Shown here piece after piece: positions 15,745 through 24,103 of a stretch of 64,000 nucleotides of DNA. The stretch is taken from NCBI RefSeq assembly GCF_016741855.1, contig NZ_JAERRH010000005.1, positions 124,001 through 188,000 on the forward strand, given 5' to 3'. The stretch comes from Streptomyces musisoli (lineage in GTDB: Bacteria; Actinomycetota; Actinomycetes; Streptomycetales; Streptomycetaceae). Below the pieces are notes generated by a model. It saw only the letters and a program-made list of their open reading frames with translations, did no database searches and was not told the origin of the DNA. How positions within the stretch are numbered: position 1 is the first letter of the stretch; every line of letters begins with the position of its first letter. The translations under genes and the position numbers were made by a program.

Positions 15745-16668
15745 ATGGCCCTCGGAACCCCATCCACCAGGACTGATCGCGCACGCACCGTGCGCGACAT
15801 TCTCGCCACCGGTAAGACGACGTACTCGTTCGAGTTCTCGGCACCGAAGACCCCCAAGGGCGAGCGGAACCTGTGGAGCGCGCTCCGACGGGTCGAGGCG
15901 GTCGCTCCCGACTTCGTCTCCGTGACCTACGGCGCCGGCGGTTCCACCCGCGCGGGCACGGTCAAGGAGACGCAGCAGATCGTCGCCGACACCACGCTGA
16001 CCCCGGTCGCCCACCTCACCGCGGTCGACCACTCCATCGCCGAACTGCGCAACATCATCGGCCAGTACGCGGACGCGGGCATCCGCAACATGCTCGCCGT
16101 GCGCGGCGACCCGCCCGGCGACCCCATGGGCGAGTGGGTGCCGCACCCCCGGGGCCTGGCCTACGCGGCCGAACTCGTCCGGCTCATCAAGGAGTCGGGC
16201 GACTTCTGCGTGGGTGTCGCCGCGTTCCCGGAGATGCACCCGCGCTCCTCGGACTGGGACACCGACGTCTCCCACTTCGTGGACAAGTGCCGTGCGGGCG
16301 CCGACTACGCCATCACACAGATGTTCTTCCAGCCGGAGTCGTATCTGCGGCTACGCGACCGCGTCGCGGCCGCGGGCTGTGACACCCCGGTCATCCCGGA
16401 GGTCCTGCCGGTCACGAGCGTGAAGATGCTGGAACGGCTGCCGAAGCTCAGCAACGCTCATTTCCCGGACGCCCTGAAAGAGCGGATCCTCACAGCGAAG
16501 GACGACGCGGCGACGGTACGCTCCATCGGTATCGAGTTCGCCACGGAGTTCTGCGCGCGGCTGCTGTCCGAGGGAGTGCCCGGACTGCACTTCATCACGC
16601 TCAACAACTCCACGGCGACCCTGGAAATCTACGAGAACCTGGGCCTGCACCACCCCCCGCGGGCCTAG
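15745..16668 (+). CDS. metF: 5,10-methylenetetrahydrofolate reductase
   Basis: Reduces 5,10-methylene-THF to 5-methyl-THF for methionine synthesis. The 307 residues form a FAD-binding TIM barrel with SFEFSAPKT (catalytic Glu region), FVSVTYGAGGS, HLTAVDHS, NMLAVRGDPPGDP (flavin site), GVAAFPEMHP, and ITQMFFQPE. The ATG at 15745 is set by the leaderless promoter. A methionine or folate riboswitch was looked for upstream and not seen. Confidence 0.96.
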   Translation: MALGTPSTRTDRARTVRDILATGKTTYSFEFSAPKTPKGERNLWSALRRVEAVAPDFVSVTYGAGGSTRAGTVKETQQIVADTTLTPVAHLTAVDHSIAELRNIIGQYADAGIRNMLAVRGDPPGDPMGEWVPHPRGLAYAAELVRLIKESGDFCVGVAAFPEMHPRSSDWDTDVSHFVDKCRAGADYAITQMFFQPESYLRLRDRVAAAGCDTPVIPEVLPVTSVKMLERLPKLSNAHFPDALKERILTAKDDAATVRSIGIEFATEFCARLLSEGVPGLHFITLNNSTATLEIYENLGLHHPPRA

Positions 16669-16724
16669 ACCGGCCACACCGCAATGCGACACACTGCGTA
16701 GCGGCCACTGGGAGAGGGGCGTAC

Positions 16725-17639
16725 ATGGGCTGGACGGTCCTCTACATCGCGTTCGGCGTCGTCGCGCTGTGGTTGCTCGGCGAGGTACTGCTGCAGTACA
16801 AGGCGCGGCTGCGCTGGCGGCTGCTGGCCTTCGCCGGGTTCCTCGGCGTCGTACTGGGCGTGCTGATGCCCTCGGTCATCGTCATCGGGGTGGGCGCGAT
16901 CGCCTTCGCGCTCGGCCAGACCTACGTCACGCTGTCGTTCCGCCGCGGCTTCGCCGCCGGCTGGGCGGTCAAGCGGCCCGACGCCGAGACCGGCGGCGGC
17001 AGCAAGCGCCGCCGCGGCAGGGCCGACCGGCACGAGCCGGGCGTCGAGGACACCGACCCGGAGTTCGCCGGGACCGCCGGCGAACCGGGCACCGGCCAGG
17101 ACGACGGCCGCGGCCAGGGGTACGGCGGCTTCGACGACGACTACGACCGCGACGACGTCTTCACACCCGCCGCCGCCCGCACGGCAGAGCAAACCGCCGC
17201 CGAGACCACCGCCGTCTACGAGCCGCAGCCCATCCCCGAGGACACCGGCAACTACGGCGTCTACGGCGAGACCGCCCCCGCGGACCCCGGCCGGCAGAGC
17301 TACGCCTACGACTACTCCGGCTATGCCCAGCAGGGCTACGGCTACGACAGCTCGGGCCAGCAGGGCTACGCCAACTACTCCGATCCGTACATCGGCAGCC
17401 AGTCCTACGGCTCCTACGACCAGGGCTACGGCCAGCAGTACGGCCAGCCCGGCTACGCCCAGGACCCGTACGCCACCGGCGGTTACGGCGAGACCCCGGC
17501 CGGCGGGGTGTGGGTGCCGCAGCAGCGCACCGACGAGGTCTACGGCGGCGAACTCCCGCAGGAGCAGCCGTACCCGCACCCGCAGGGCGCGCAGCAACAG
17601 CAGCCCGGCGTCGGGTACGACGAGCAGTACCGCTTCTAG
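16725..17639 (+). CDS. Membrane protein with long Tyr/Gly/Gln-rich, prion-like tail
   Basis: 304 residues. Two hydrophobic helices (about 1-20 and 33-66, the second perhaps two passes) are followed by a basic patch SKRRRGRADR, an acidic stretch, and from ~residue 170 a low-complexity region built from Tyr, Gly, Gln, Ser and Pro (SGYAQQGYGY, QGYGQQYGQPGYAQ). Such tails in other organisms form condensates or bind partners, but no function is known here. The ATG at 16725 follows GGGAGAGGGG. The gene is conserved in position near metF in streptomycetes as far as I recall. The last codons are the first unit of a tandem repeat. Confidence 0.8.
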   Translation: MGWTVLYIAFGVVALWLLGEVLLQYKARLRWRLLAFAGFLGVVLGVLMPSVIVIGVGAIAFALGQTYVTLSFRRGFAAGWAVKRPDAETGGGSKRRRGRADRHEPGVEDTDPEFAGTAGEPGTGQDDGRGQGYGGFDDDYDRDDVFTPAAARTAEQTAAETTAVYEPQPIPEDTGNYGVYGETAPADPGRQSYAYDYSGYAQQGYGYDSSGQQGYANYSDPYIGSQSYGSYDQGYGQQYGQPGYAQDPYATGGYGETPAGGVWVPQQRTDEVYGGELPQEQPYPHPQGAQQQQPGVGYDEQYRF

Positions 17640-17744
17640 CGGTACCGCTTCCGGGACCGCCGCTTCCGGCAGTACCGCATGTGGCGGTACCGCGTGTGGG
17701 AGTCCGCGTGTGGGAGTACCGCCTGTTGCAGTACCGCGTCTGGC
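17626..17744. repeat. 15-base tandem repeat, eight units, starting in the gene's last codons
   Basis: The unit is approximately (A/G)GTACCGC-N-T-N-TGG-N. Unit 1 (17626-17640) encodes -QYRF and the stop codon. Units 2-8 (17641-17744) continue past the stop with one 14-base unit at 17701-17714. Until that unit breaks the frame, translation past the stop would give repeats such as RYRF and QYRMW. Confidence 0.92.
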
Positions 17745-17831
17745 GGGGCCCCCGCCGGGCCCGGGCGGCCCGGGGGCCGGCTCGTCTGCCCGTCGAGGGC
17801 GCGCTCGGCGCGGGCTCACCGGGCGGCCCGC

Positions 17832-19337
17832 TCACTGCGAGCCGCGGAAGTCCGGCCCCTCCACGATCAGTCCGGCGACCAGCGCGCCCGACATCCCGGC
17901 GTGCGGGAGGCCGCCGCCCGGGTGGGACCAGCCACCGACCCGGTACAGCCCGGGCAACCGCGTGGTGTTGGCCGGGTGCAGGAAGCGCCCCTGACCGGCG
18001 GCGAGCGCGGGCGCGGGCACGGACCCGGAGCCCGTCTCGCCCTCGACGTGCGCGGGTGTGCGCACCTCGTGCCACAGCAGACGCTCGCGCAGACCGGGTA
18101 CCGCGCGCTCGGCCGCCCCGAGGAGGAAGTCCGTGTACCGCCGGACCGTGCCGTCGTCGTCCCAGGCGGCCTCGGCGGACACCGTCGCGGACAGCACCAC
18201 CGATTCGTGATCGCCGTCGGGCCGCAGGGCGGGGTCGCCCGGGCGCAGCACGGTCACCGTCGGACAGCGGGGCTCGTCGCCGCCGGGCGAGGCCAGGAAG
18301 TCCCACTCCGACTCGGGGGCCGCCGGATGGACGACCGTGCGGTGCGCGGCTCCCGGCTCCCGGCCGCCGCGCAGGGCGAGCAGCAGCGTGAACCGGGTGG
18401 GCGGGGCGGCACCGGGGTCGGCCCGGACATCGCCCTCGTCGTCCAGCGGACGCTCCGTCAGGGTCCGCAGCAGCGCCGGGTGCACGTCGGCCACGACATG
18501 GTCCGCCTCGGCGACACTCCCGTCGGCCAGTTCCACCCCGGCGGCCCGGCCGTCCTTCTCCAGGACCCGGGTGACCTCGGCGCCGAAGACGAACTCCACG
18601 CGCCGTTCCAGGCAGCGCTCGTACACCGCGCGCGCCAGCTCGCGGATGCCGCCGCGCACGTACCAGGTGCCGAAGGCGTGCTCCATGTACGGCAGCACGG
18701 CCGCGCTCGCCGGAGCCGACCAGGGGGCGAGGCCGTACGCGAGCGCGTGGCTCATCAGGATGCCCTCGAGGCGGTCGTCCCGCAGCTCCCAGGAACCGAT
18801 CTCGGCCAGCGTCCGGGCGCGCCGCGTGCGCAGCAGCCGCTTGTGCGGGACCGCCGGATACGGCTCCTTCCCGGCCAGCACCTGCCAGTCGGGCCACAGC
18901 GGCTCCTCCAGCAGCGGCCGGCGCGTGCGGTCCCACGCCTCGCTGGCCCGCACCAGGAAGTCGCCCCAGCGCCCGCCCGCCCCCGCGCCCAGCGCCTCGT
19001 CCAGGGCCGAGACGACACCCGCGCGCGAGGCGTTCGGGAGCAGGACCTCGCTGCCGTCCGGGAAGACGTGCCGCGACGACGGATCGACCTGGACCAGCTC
19101 GATGCGGTCCTCCAGCGGCTCCTTGCCGGTCTTCACGAACAGGTCGCGGTACACGGCGGGCAGCGTCAGCAGTCCCGGGCCCGTGTCGAAGCCGAACCCG
19201 TCCCGCTCGAACCGGCGCACCGCGCCGCCGTACGTGTCCGTACGCTCGTACACCACCACCCGGTGGCCCGCGACGGCCAGCCGGGCGGCAGCCGCCATCG
19301 CGCCCATCCCGGCGCCGATCACCGCAATCCGTGCCAT
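17832..19337 (-). CDS. CrtI-like phytoene desaturase-family FAD oxidoreductase
   Basis: 501 residues. The N-terminus MARIAVIGAGMGAMAAAARL is a FAD Rossmann fold, followed by GGAVRRFERDGFGFDTGPGLLTLP as in carotenoid desaturases, the middle FGTWYVRGGIRELARAVYE, and the C-terminal FAD motif YRVGGWSHPGGGLPHAGMSG. No phytoene synthase, GGPP synthase or cyclase gene lies near, so a carotenoid substrate is uncertain. It could act on another polyprenyl or hydrophobic compound. The ATG at 19337 is preferred over upstream in-frame starts because homologues begin with this Rossmann strand. GC-rich repeats trail its 3' end. Confidence 0.85.
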   Translation of the reverse strand: MARIAVIGAGMGAMAAAARLAVAGHRVVVYERTDTYGGAVRRFERDGFGFDTGPGLLTLPAVYRDLFVKTGKEPLEDRIELVQVDPSSRHVFPDGSEVLLPNASRAGVVSALDEALGAGAGGRWGDFLVRASEAWDRTRRPLLEEPLWPDWQVLAGKEPYPAVPHKRLLRTRRARTLAEIGSWELRDDRLEGILMSHALAYGLAPWSAPASAAVLPYMEHAFGTWYVRGGIRELARAVYERCLERRVEFVFGAEVTRVLEKDGRAAGVELADGSVAEADHVVADVHPALLRTLTERPLDDEGDVRADPGAAPPTRFTLLLALRGGREPGAAHRTVVHPAAPESEWDFLASPGGDEPRCPTVTVLRPGDPALRPDGDHESVVLSATVSAEAAWDDDGTVRRYTDFLLGAAERAVPGLRERLLWHEVRTPAHVEGETGSGSVPAPALAAGQGRFLHPANTTRLPGLYRVGGWSHPGGGLPHAGMSGALVAGLIVEGPDFRGSQ

Positions 19338-19395
19338 GCCGGCGACTCTATCGACCGCTACCGACACTCCGGCCGCCGGGCGGCTCCGGCGCAGG

Positions 19396-19998
19396 TCAGG
19401 GGGATCGCGAGGCCAGGCGCCGCTCCTCGCGCCGCTGGGCCCGGCGACGCAGGAAACGCCGGATCCGCGAGACCAGGAACACCAGCGTCAGCAGCCCGCC
19501 GGCCAGCAGGACGCCCGCGACGACCGCCGCCGCCTCCGGGTGGAACATCGCGAACGCCACGATGCTCCCGACGCCGAGGTCCTCCGCGAGGCTCAGCGCG
19601 ATGTTGCTGAACGGCTCGGGCGAGGCGTTGACCGCCATCCGGGTCCCGGCCTTGACGGTGTGGCTGGCCAGCGCCGTCGAACCGCCGATCAGGCCGGCCG
19701 CCACGTCGGAGAGCGAACCGCTCTGCCCGGCGAGCAGCGCCCCCACCCAGGCGCCGGCGAGCGGGCGGACCACCGTGTGCACGGAGTCCCACAGCGAGTC
19801 GACGTACGGGATCTTGTCGGCGACGGCCTCGCACAGGAACAGCACGCCCGCGGCGATCAGCACCTCGGGGCGCTGCAAGGTCTGCGGAACGTCGTCGCTG
19901 ACCCCCGACGCGCCGAAGAAGCCGAGCAGCAGCACCACCGCGTAGGCGTTGATGCCGCTGGCCCAGCCGCTGGTGAAGACGAGAGGGAGTACGGACAC
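19396..19998 (-). CDS. DUF4126 family membrane protein
   Basis: 200 residues with about five hydrophobic segments. Recognisable DUF4126 stretches are TSGWASGINAYAVVLLLGF at the N-terminus, VADKIPYVDSLWDSVHTVVRP, GLIGGSTALASHTVKAGTR, and a basic C-terminal tail (RIRRFLRRRAQRREERR). The function of the family is unknown. The GTG at 19998 has no ribosome-binding site, but TACGAT ends 7 bases upstream, again suggesting a leaderless transcript. Confidence 0.82.
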   Translation of the reverse strand: MSVLPLVFTSGWASGINAYAVVLLLGFFGASGVSDDVPQTLQRPEVLIAAGVLFLCEAVADKIPYVDSLWDSVHTVVRPLAGAWVGALLAGQSGSLSDVAAGLIGGSTALASHTVKAGTRMAVNASPEPFSNIALSLAEDLGVGSIVAFAMFHPEAAAVVAGVLLAGGLLTLVFLVSRIRRFLRRRAQRREERRLASRSP

Positions 19999-20047
19999 GG
20001 ACGCGATCGTAGCCAGCCGGCGGGCCGCCGTCGTGGGCACGCGCGCG

Positions 20048-20071
20048 GGCGGCTGAGTACCCGTACTCAGC
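20048..20071. promoter_or_regulatory. Long inverted repeat upstream of the DUF4126 gene
   Basis: CGGCTGAGTA (20048-20057) and TACTCAGCCG (20062-20071) form a perfect 10-bp palindrome with a 4-base centre, 50 bases upstream of the DUF4126 start. An extra half-site-like GAGTACG follows at 20079. It could be an operator or an upstream terminator; no regulator is known. Confidence 0.45.
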
Positions 20072-20336
20072 CGCCCGGATGAGTACGTGCGCGGATGGGC
20101 CGACGGGCGCCGGGACGAGAGAGTGGAGGCACGGCAGGGGGCGTGGCCCGGCACCGCCGACACGGGGCGGCGGAACCGCGCCCGCCCGCCGGCCGCTCCT
20201 TCCGCCGATCCGTCGGCGGAAGCGAGACACGGGGGCCTCGGGGAAGACCGCCACGGGGGTCCGCACGGGGGAGCCCGTACCGGGGGAGTACGGGACGGAA
20301 GTACGGGGGAGCGGGGGGAGCACGGGGGAAGGAGAG
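20072..20336. other. G-run-rich spacer without a recognisable gene
   Basis: From about 20228 the plus strand carries at least eight runs of four to six G separated by 5-15 bases (ACGGGGG-type units), ending at a strong hairpin. No frame looks protein-coding. The combination of G-runs and a terminator would fit a small transcript or a G-quadruplex-forming region, but nothing proves transcription. Confidence 0.4.
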
Positions 20337-20364
20337 GGCGCCGGTCCGGAAGCGGACCGGCGCC
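20337..20364. terminator. Strong hairpin terminator past the tetR gene
   Basis: Perfect 12-bp stem GGCGCCGGTCCG (20337-20348) with CGGACCGGCGCC (20353-20364) and a GAAG tetraloop. It is 36 bases beyond the stop of the minus-strand tetR gene. TTCCTC follows on the plus strand, so it could act both ways. Confidence 0.8.
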
Positions 20365-20400
20365 TTCCTCGTGTGCCGTGACGGTGCGTGCCCGGCGCGC

Positions 20401-21030
20401 TCAGACCCGGCCGCTGACCCGCCCCTGGAGCAGCCGGGACAGAGCCGCGTGGACGTCGTCCAGGGAGCGTTCCGGCTGGAAGGACTTCCAGTCCAGCGCG
20501 GCCACCAGGACCATGCCGACCAGCGCCGCCGCCGTCAGCTGGACGTCGATCTCGTCGCTGAACTCGCCGGTCGCCACGCCCTCGCGCAGCACCCCCTCCA
20601 CCACCGCGACCGCCTCCTGCCGCACCACCATCAGGGTGGACTGCCAGGCCCGGTTGGTGCGCCACAGCTCGGCGACGTACAGCTGGGTGAAGGCCGGGTA
20701 GCGGTCGATGAAGACCAGGCCCGCGCGGATCATCGCGTCCAGGGCGTCCACCTTGCCGCCGCCCGCGCGTGCCGTCGCCTCGGCCGCCTCCTTCAGGGAG
20801 GCGGTGAGCAGGCCGACGCCGTGCCTCAGCAACTCCTCGAAGAGAACGGACTTGCTCGCGAAGTTGTAGTAGACCGTGCCCTTCGCCACCCCGGCCCGCT
20901 CGGCGATCTCGTCGACCGTGGTCGCGGAGAAGCCCTGCTCGGCGATGAGCGTGACGGCCGCCTCGTAGAGCTTCTGCCGGGTGGCCTCGCGGCGCGTGCT
21001 GCCGCCGGACCTGGCGCTGCTGCTTTCCAT
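20401..21030 (-). CDS. TetR-family repressor of the ABC/YhgE operon
   Basis: 209 residues. The N-terminal helix-turn-helix is clear: TRQKLYEAAVTLIAEQGFSATTVDEIAERAGVAKGTVYYNF. The C-terminal part (about 70-209) is a ligand-binding helical domain without a recognisable specificity. The ATG at 21030 opens a gene 47 bases after the YhgE-like stop, so it is the third gene of an operon whose promoter carries a TetR-like palindrome. This suggests autoregulation and control of an efflux or envelope-stress function by an unknown small molecule. Confidence 0.9.
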   Translation of the reverse strand: MESSSARSGGSTRREATRQKLYEAAVTLIAEQGFSATTVDEIAERAGVAKGTVYYNFASKSVLFEELLRHGVGLLTASLKEAAEATARAGGGKVDALDAMIRAGLVFIDRYPAFTQLYVAELWRTNRAWQSTLMVVRQEAVAVVEGVLREGVATGEFSDEIDVQLTAAALVGMVLVAALDWKSFQPERSLDDVHAALSRLLQGRVSGRV

Positions 21031-21077
21031 GGCCCCGATTCTCACAGGTACGCGCGCGTGCGAGCGCTTCCCCGGGA

Positions 21078-23162
21078 TCACAGACTCAGCTCCGGGTGCA
21101 GCCGGTCCAGGGTCCACACCTGGCGGCGCCGCGCCGCCAGTGCCGTCAGCGCGAGGGCGCCGGCGGTGAACGCGGCGAGCACCCCGCACGCCTGCCACAC
21201 CGGGCCGAGTCCGCCGCCCGTGATCAGCCGGCGCAGCGCATCCACGATGTGACTCATCGGCAGGTACGGATGGATCGCGGAGAAGAAGCCCGGGCTGGTC
21301 TGCACGGGATAGGTGCCGCCCGCCGAGGTCAGCTGGAGCATCAGCAGGGCGAGGACCAGGATCCGGCCCGCCGCGCCGAAGCGGGCGTTCAGCCACTGCA
21401 CGAGCGCCGCGAAACAGGCCGTGACCAGACACAGGAAGCCTATCGTGCCGGCCGCCCGCAGCATCTGCAGACCGATCGCCCAGTGCAGCACGGCCATCAG
21501 CGCCGCCACTTGGAGCACGCCCACGGCGACCACCGGCAGCCAGCCCGCGAGCGCGATCCGCCAGGCCGGCGAACCGGCCGCCAGGGCACGCCGGTTGAGC
21601 GGCGGGATCAGCATGTAGGCCACCATCGCGCCGACCCACAGGGACAGCGGGATGAAGTAAGGGGCGAAGCCGGTGCCGTAGTTCGGCGCATCGTGCAGGT
21701 CGTGGGAGGCCAGCTGGACCGGGTCGGCCATCACGCCGGTGCGCCGGTCACGGTCCCGCTTGTCGTAGTCGGGGATCTTCCCGGCACCGGAGTGCAGCCC
21801 GCCGGCCAGCTTCCCGGAGCCGTCGGACAGCTTGTACAGGCCGCCGTGCAGCGTCTCGGCGCCCGACTTCGCGGTGCCGAGGCCCTTGTCCAGCGTGACC
21901 GCGCCGGTGCGGGCGGTGCCGAGCCCGGTGTGCAGCTTCTCGGCGCCGGCGGCGACCTTCTGCGCGCCCTTGTTCAGCTTGTTGATCTTCTTTACGGCGT
22001 CCTCGACGTCCTCGGAGAGGTGCGGTGCGCGCTCGGCGAGGGCGTCGGCCTGCTTGCGCAGCGTGCCCAGGTTGGCCCGCATCGTCTTCAGGTCGCCGTC
22101 CTGGTCCGCGATCAGCGTGTTGAGGTCGTCGGCGACGACGGCCACGTCGGCGGCGGCGGTCCTGGCCCGCTTCAGATCGGGGCAGGCCGGGTCGGGGAGG
22201 GTCGCGGGTTCGCAGCGCTTCTTGTACACCTCGTCCAGGAGGGTGGAGGCGGCGTGGGCGGTCCTGGCGGCGCCCGGCGCGCGCTCCACCAGCACGTCCA
22301 GGTTGTCCTTGACCGCCTTTGCCGAGTCGGAGACCAGCCTGGCGGTGTCCCCGATGGTCTTCTCGTTGCCCTTGATGAAGGGGCCCGCCTCGGCGTCGAC
22401 GCCGTTGACCTTGTCGGCGAGTTCCTGGGTGCCGTCGGCGACCTGCCGCGAACCCTTCTGAAGGTCGCCGGCGCCGGTGTCGAGCTTCTTCAGGCCCTTG
22501 GCCAGCTTGCCGCTGCCGCTCTTGGCGTCCTTCAGCCCGTCGGCGAGGTCCTTGGAGCCCTTCTCCGCCTTCGCGATGCCGCTGTTCAGCTTGTCGGCGC
22601 CCTTGGCCGCCGTGACGGTCTTGTCGTGGATGTCGGAGAAGGACACGAAGATCTTGTCCAGGAAGGTCCGTGAGGCCTTCGTGGAAGCGGCCGAGCGCAC
22701 CTCGTTGAAGACGGTGCGGGAGATCTGGCCGACGATGTAGTTGTTCGCGTCGTTGGTGCGCACCCGCAGGGCACCGGTCTGCGGGGAGTCGCCGGAACTG
22801 GAGGCGATGCGGCTGCTGAAGTCGGCCGGCATGGTCAGCGACAGGTAGTAGGTGCCGTCCTCGACACCCTTGCGGGCCTCCTCGTCGCTCACCTCGTGCC
22901 AGTCGAAGGTCCGGCTGTCGCGCAGCCCGTCGACGATGTCGTCACCGGCGCTGATCTTCTTCCCGCCCGCCGTGGCGCCCTTGTCGTCGTTCACCAGGGC
23001 CACCGGGATGCGGTCCAGACGGCCGTACGGGTCCCAGAAGGACCACAGGTACAGGGCGCCGTACAGCAGGGGCAGCACGAGCAGCGCGACCAGCGCCGCG
23101 CGCGGCAGCCTCCCGCGCCCGAAGCGCCTCAGCTCAAGCGCGGCCAGCCTCGGCGAGCGCAT
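21078..23162 (-). CDS. YhgE/Pip-family ABC-2 type membrane protein
   Basis: 694 residues. One N-terminal transmembrane helix (ALVALLVLPLLYGALYLWSF), then the YhgE/Pip motif FWDPYGRLDRIPVALVNDDKG, a ~380-residue extracytoplasmic region full of alanine, lysine and glycine heptad-like repeats (KLNSGIAKAEKGSKDLADGL and similar) expected to form a helical stalk, and about five transmembrane helices in the last 210 residues ending in an ABC-2 permease-like domain. The ATG overlaps the ABC ATPase gene by 29 bases. Homologues include the phage infection protein Pip of lactococci and EsaA of type VII systems; here the ABC partner suggests export. Confidence 0.88.
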   Translation of the reverse strand: MRSPRLAALELRRFGRGRLPRAALVALLVLPLLYGALYLWSFWDPYGRLDRIPVALVNDDKGATAGGKKISAGDDIVDGLRDSRTFDWHEVSDEEARKGVEDGTYYLSLTMPADFSSRIASSSGDSPQTGALRVRTNDANNYIVGQISRTVFNEVRSAASTKASRTFLDKIFVSFSDIHDKTVTAAKGADKLNSGIAKAEKGSKDLADGLKDAKSGSGKLAKGLKKLDTGAGDLQKGSRQVADGTQELADKVNGVDAEAGPFIKGNEKTIGDTARLVSDSAKAVKDNLDVLVERAPGAARTAHAASTLLDEVYKKRCEPATLPDPACPDLKRARTAAADVAVVADDLNTLIADQDGDLKTMRANLGTLRKQADALAERAPHLSEDVEDAVKKINKLNKGAQKVAAGAEKLHTGLGTARTGAVTLDKGLGTAKSGAETLHGGLYKLSDGSGKLAGGLHSGAGKIPDYDKRDRDRRTGVMADPVQLASHDLHDAPNYGTGFAPYFIPLSLWVGAMVAYMLIPPLNRRALAAGSPAWRIALAGWLPVVAVGVLQVAALMAVLHWAIGLQMLRAAGTIGFLCLVTACFAALVQWLNARFGAAGRILVLALLMLQLTSAGGTYPVQTSPGFFSAIHPYLPMSHIVDALRRLITGGGLGPVWQACGVLAAFTAGALALTALAARRRQVWTLDRLHPELSL

Positions 23163-23946
23163 CGGCCTCCTCCTCGCGGTCGCTCTCGTCGTCGTTGTCG
23201 TCGTCGCCCCCGGGGGCGACGGTGTCGTCGTCGCCGCGCACGGTGGACACGGACACGCAGTCCGCGGGTGCGGTGCGGCAGACGGCCACGACCGTCGTCC
23301 CCGCGCGCGTGAGGGACCGCAGCACGTCCCAGAGTTCGGCGCGCTCGGCCTCCGAGAGCTTCATGTCGACGTCGTCGACACCGAGCAGCCGGGGCCGTCC
23401 GAGCAGGGCCAGCGCGAGGGACAGCCGTATCTCCTGCGGGCGTTCCAGGTCGCGCACGGCCGTCCGGGAGCCCTTCGGGAGCGTCTCCGGGTCCAGTCCG
23501 GCGGCGGACAGTGCCGCGTCGACGCGCAGCCGGGCCTCGTGCACGCGGCGGACCCGGGGGTGCAGCAGCTCACGCAGGGAGTCGCCGAAACGGCGCTGGA
23601 GCAGGGCCCGTTCGCGCAGGTGCTCGCCGACGGTCAGGGCCGGCTCCAGGTCGGTCACGCCGGCCGTGTTGGCCACCGCGCTGATCCGGCGCAGTGCCGC
23701 CATGTGACGGGGAAGTTTGAACCCGCCGACGGTGGCGACTCCTTCGCTGGGCCTCATCCGCCCCGTGAGCGCGAGCAGCAGGCACGTGCGGCCCGATCCG
23801 GACGGTCCCTCGATCGCGATCAGCGAGCCCGGTTCCGCGTCGAGGGTGATGCCGCGGAAGGCCCATCCCCGTGGGCCCTTGAGCCCGAGGCCTTGGGTAC
23901 TGACGCCCGCGCCGGCCGTGCCGCCGGTGTCGTCCGTGTCGTCCAC
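23134..23946 (-). CDS. ABC transporter ATP-binding protein, degenerate signature
   Basis: 270 residues. Walker A is GPSGSGRT; Walker B is RLLGVDDVD. The usual LSGGQ signature is replaced by LERPQEIRL, and the D-loop and H-loop are unclear. The C-terminus is strongly acidic (DDDNDDESDREEE). ATPase activity may be altered or depend on the partner. GTG 23946 is supported by CAGGGGGACCT upstream; a TetR-type palindrome lies 23 bases further up. With the YhgE-like gene and tetR it forms a three-gene operon. Confidence 0.85.
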   Translation of the reverse strand: MDDTDDTGGTAGAGVSTQGLGLKGPRGWAFRGITLDAEPGSLIAIEGPSGSGRTCLLLALTGRMRPSEGVATVGGFKLPRHMAALRRISAVANTAGVTDLEPALTVGEHLRERALLQRRFGDSLRELLHPRVRRVHEARLRVDAALSAAGLDPETLPKGSRTAVRDLERPQEIRLSLALALLGRPRLLGVDDVDMKLSEAERAELWDVLRSLTRAGTTVVAVCRTAPADCVSVSTVRGDDDTVAPGGDDDNDDESDREEEADALAEAGRA

Positions 23947-23969
23947 AGGTCCCCCTGAGGCTAATTTGA

Positions 23970-23983
23970 ACTGACTGGTCAGT
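23970..23983. promoter_or_regulatory. TetR-type operator ahead of the ABC/YhgE/tetR operon
   Basis: ACTGAC-TG-GTCAGT is a perfect palindrome (6-2-6) of the TGAC-TGGTCA type commonly bound by TetR/AcrR regulators. It sits in an AT-rich stretch just upstream of the ABC gene's ribosome-binding site. The TetR protein encoded by the third gene is the obvious candidate to bind it. Confidence 0.75.
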
Positions 23984-24103
23984 ACAAAAATACGCCCGAA
24001 CTGCCGATCGAGGCAAAGCCCCAGGTCAGAACGGATTGTCAGTGGCATACCTCACGATGGGGCACATACGGCATTCGTGCCGTCAGACGACAGGAGGTTC
24101 GTC

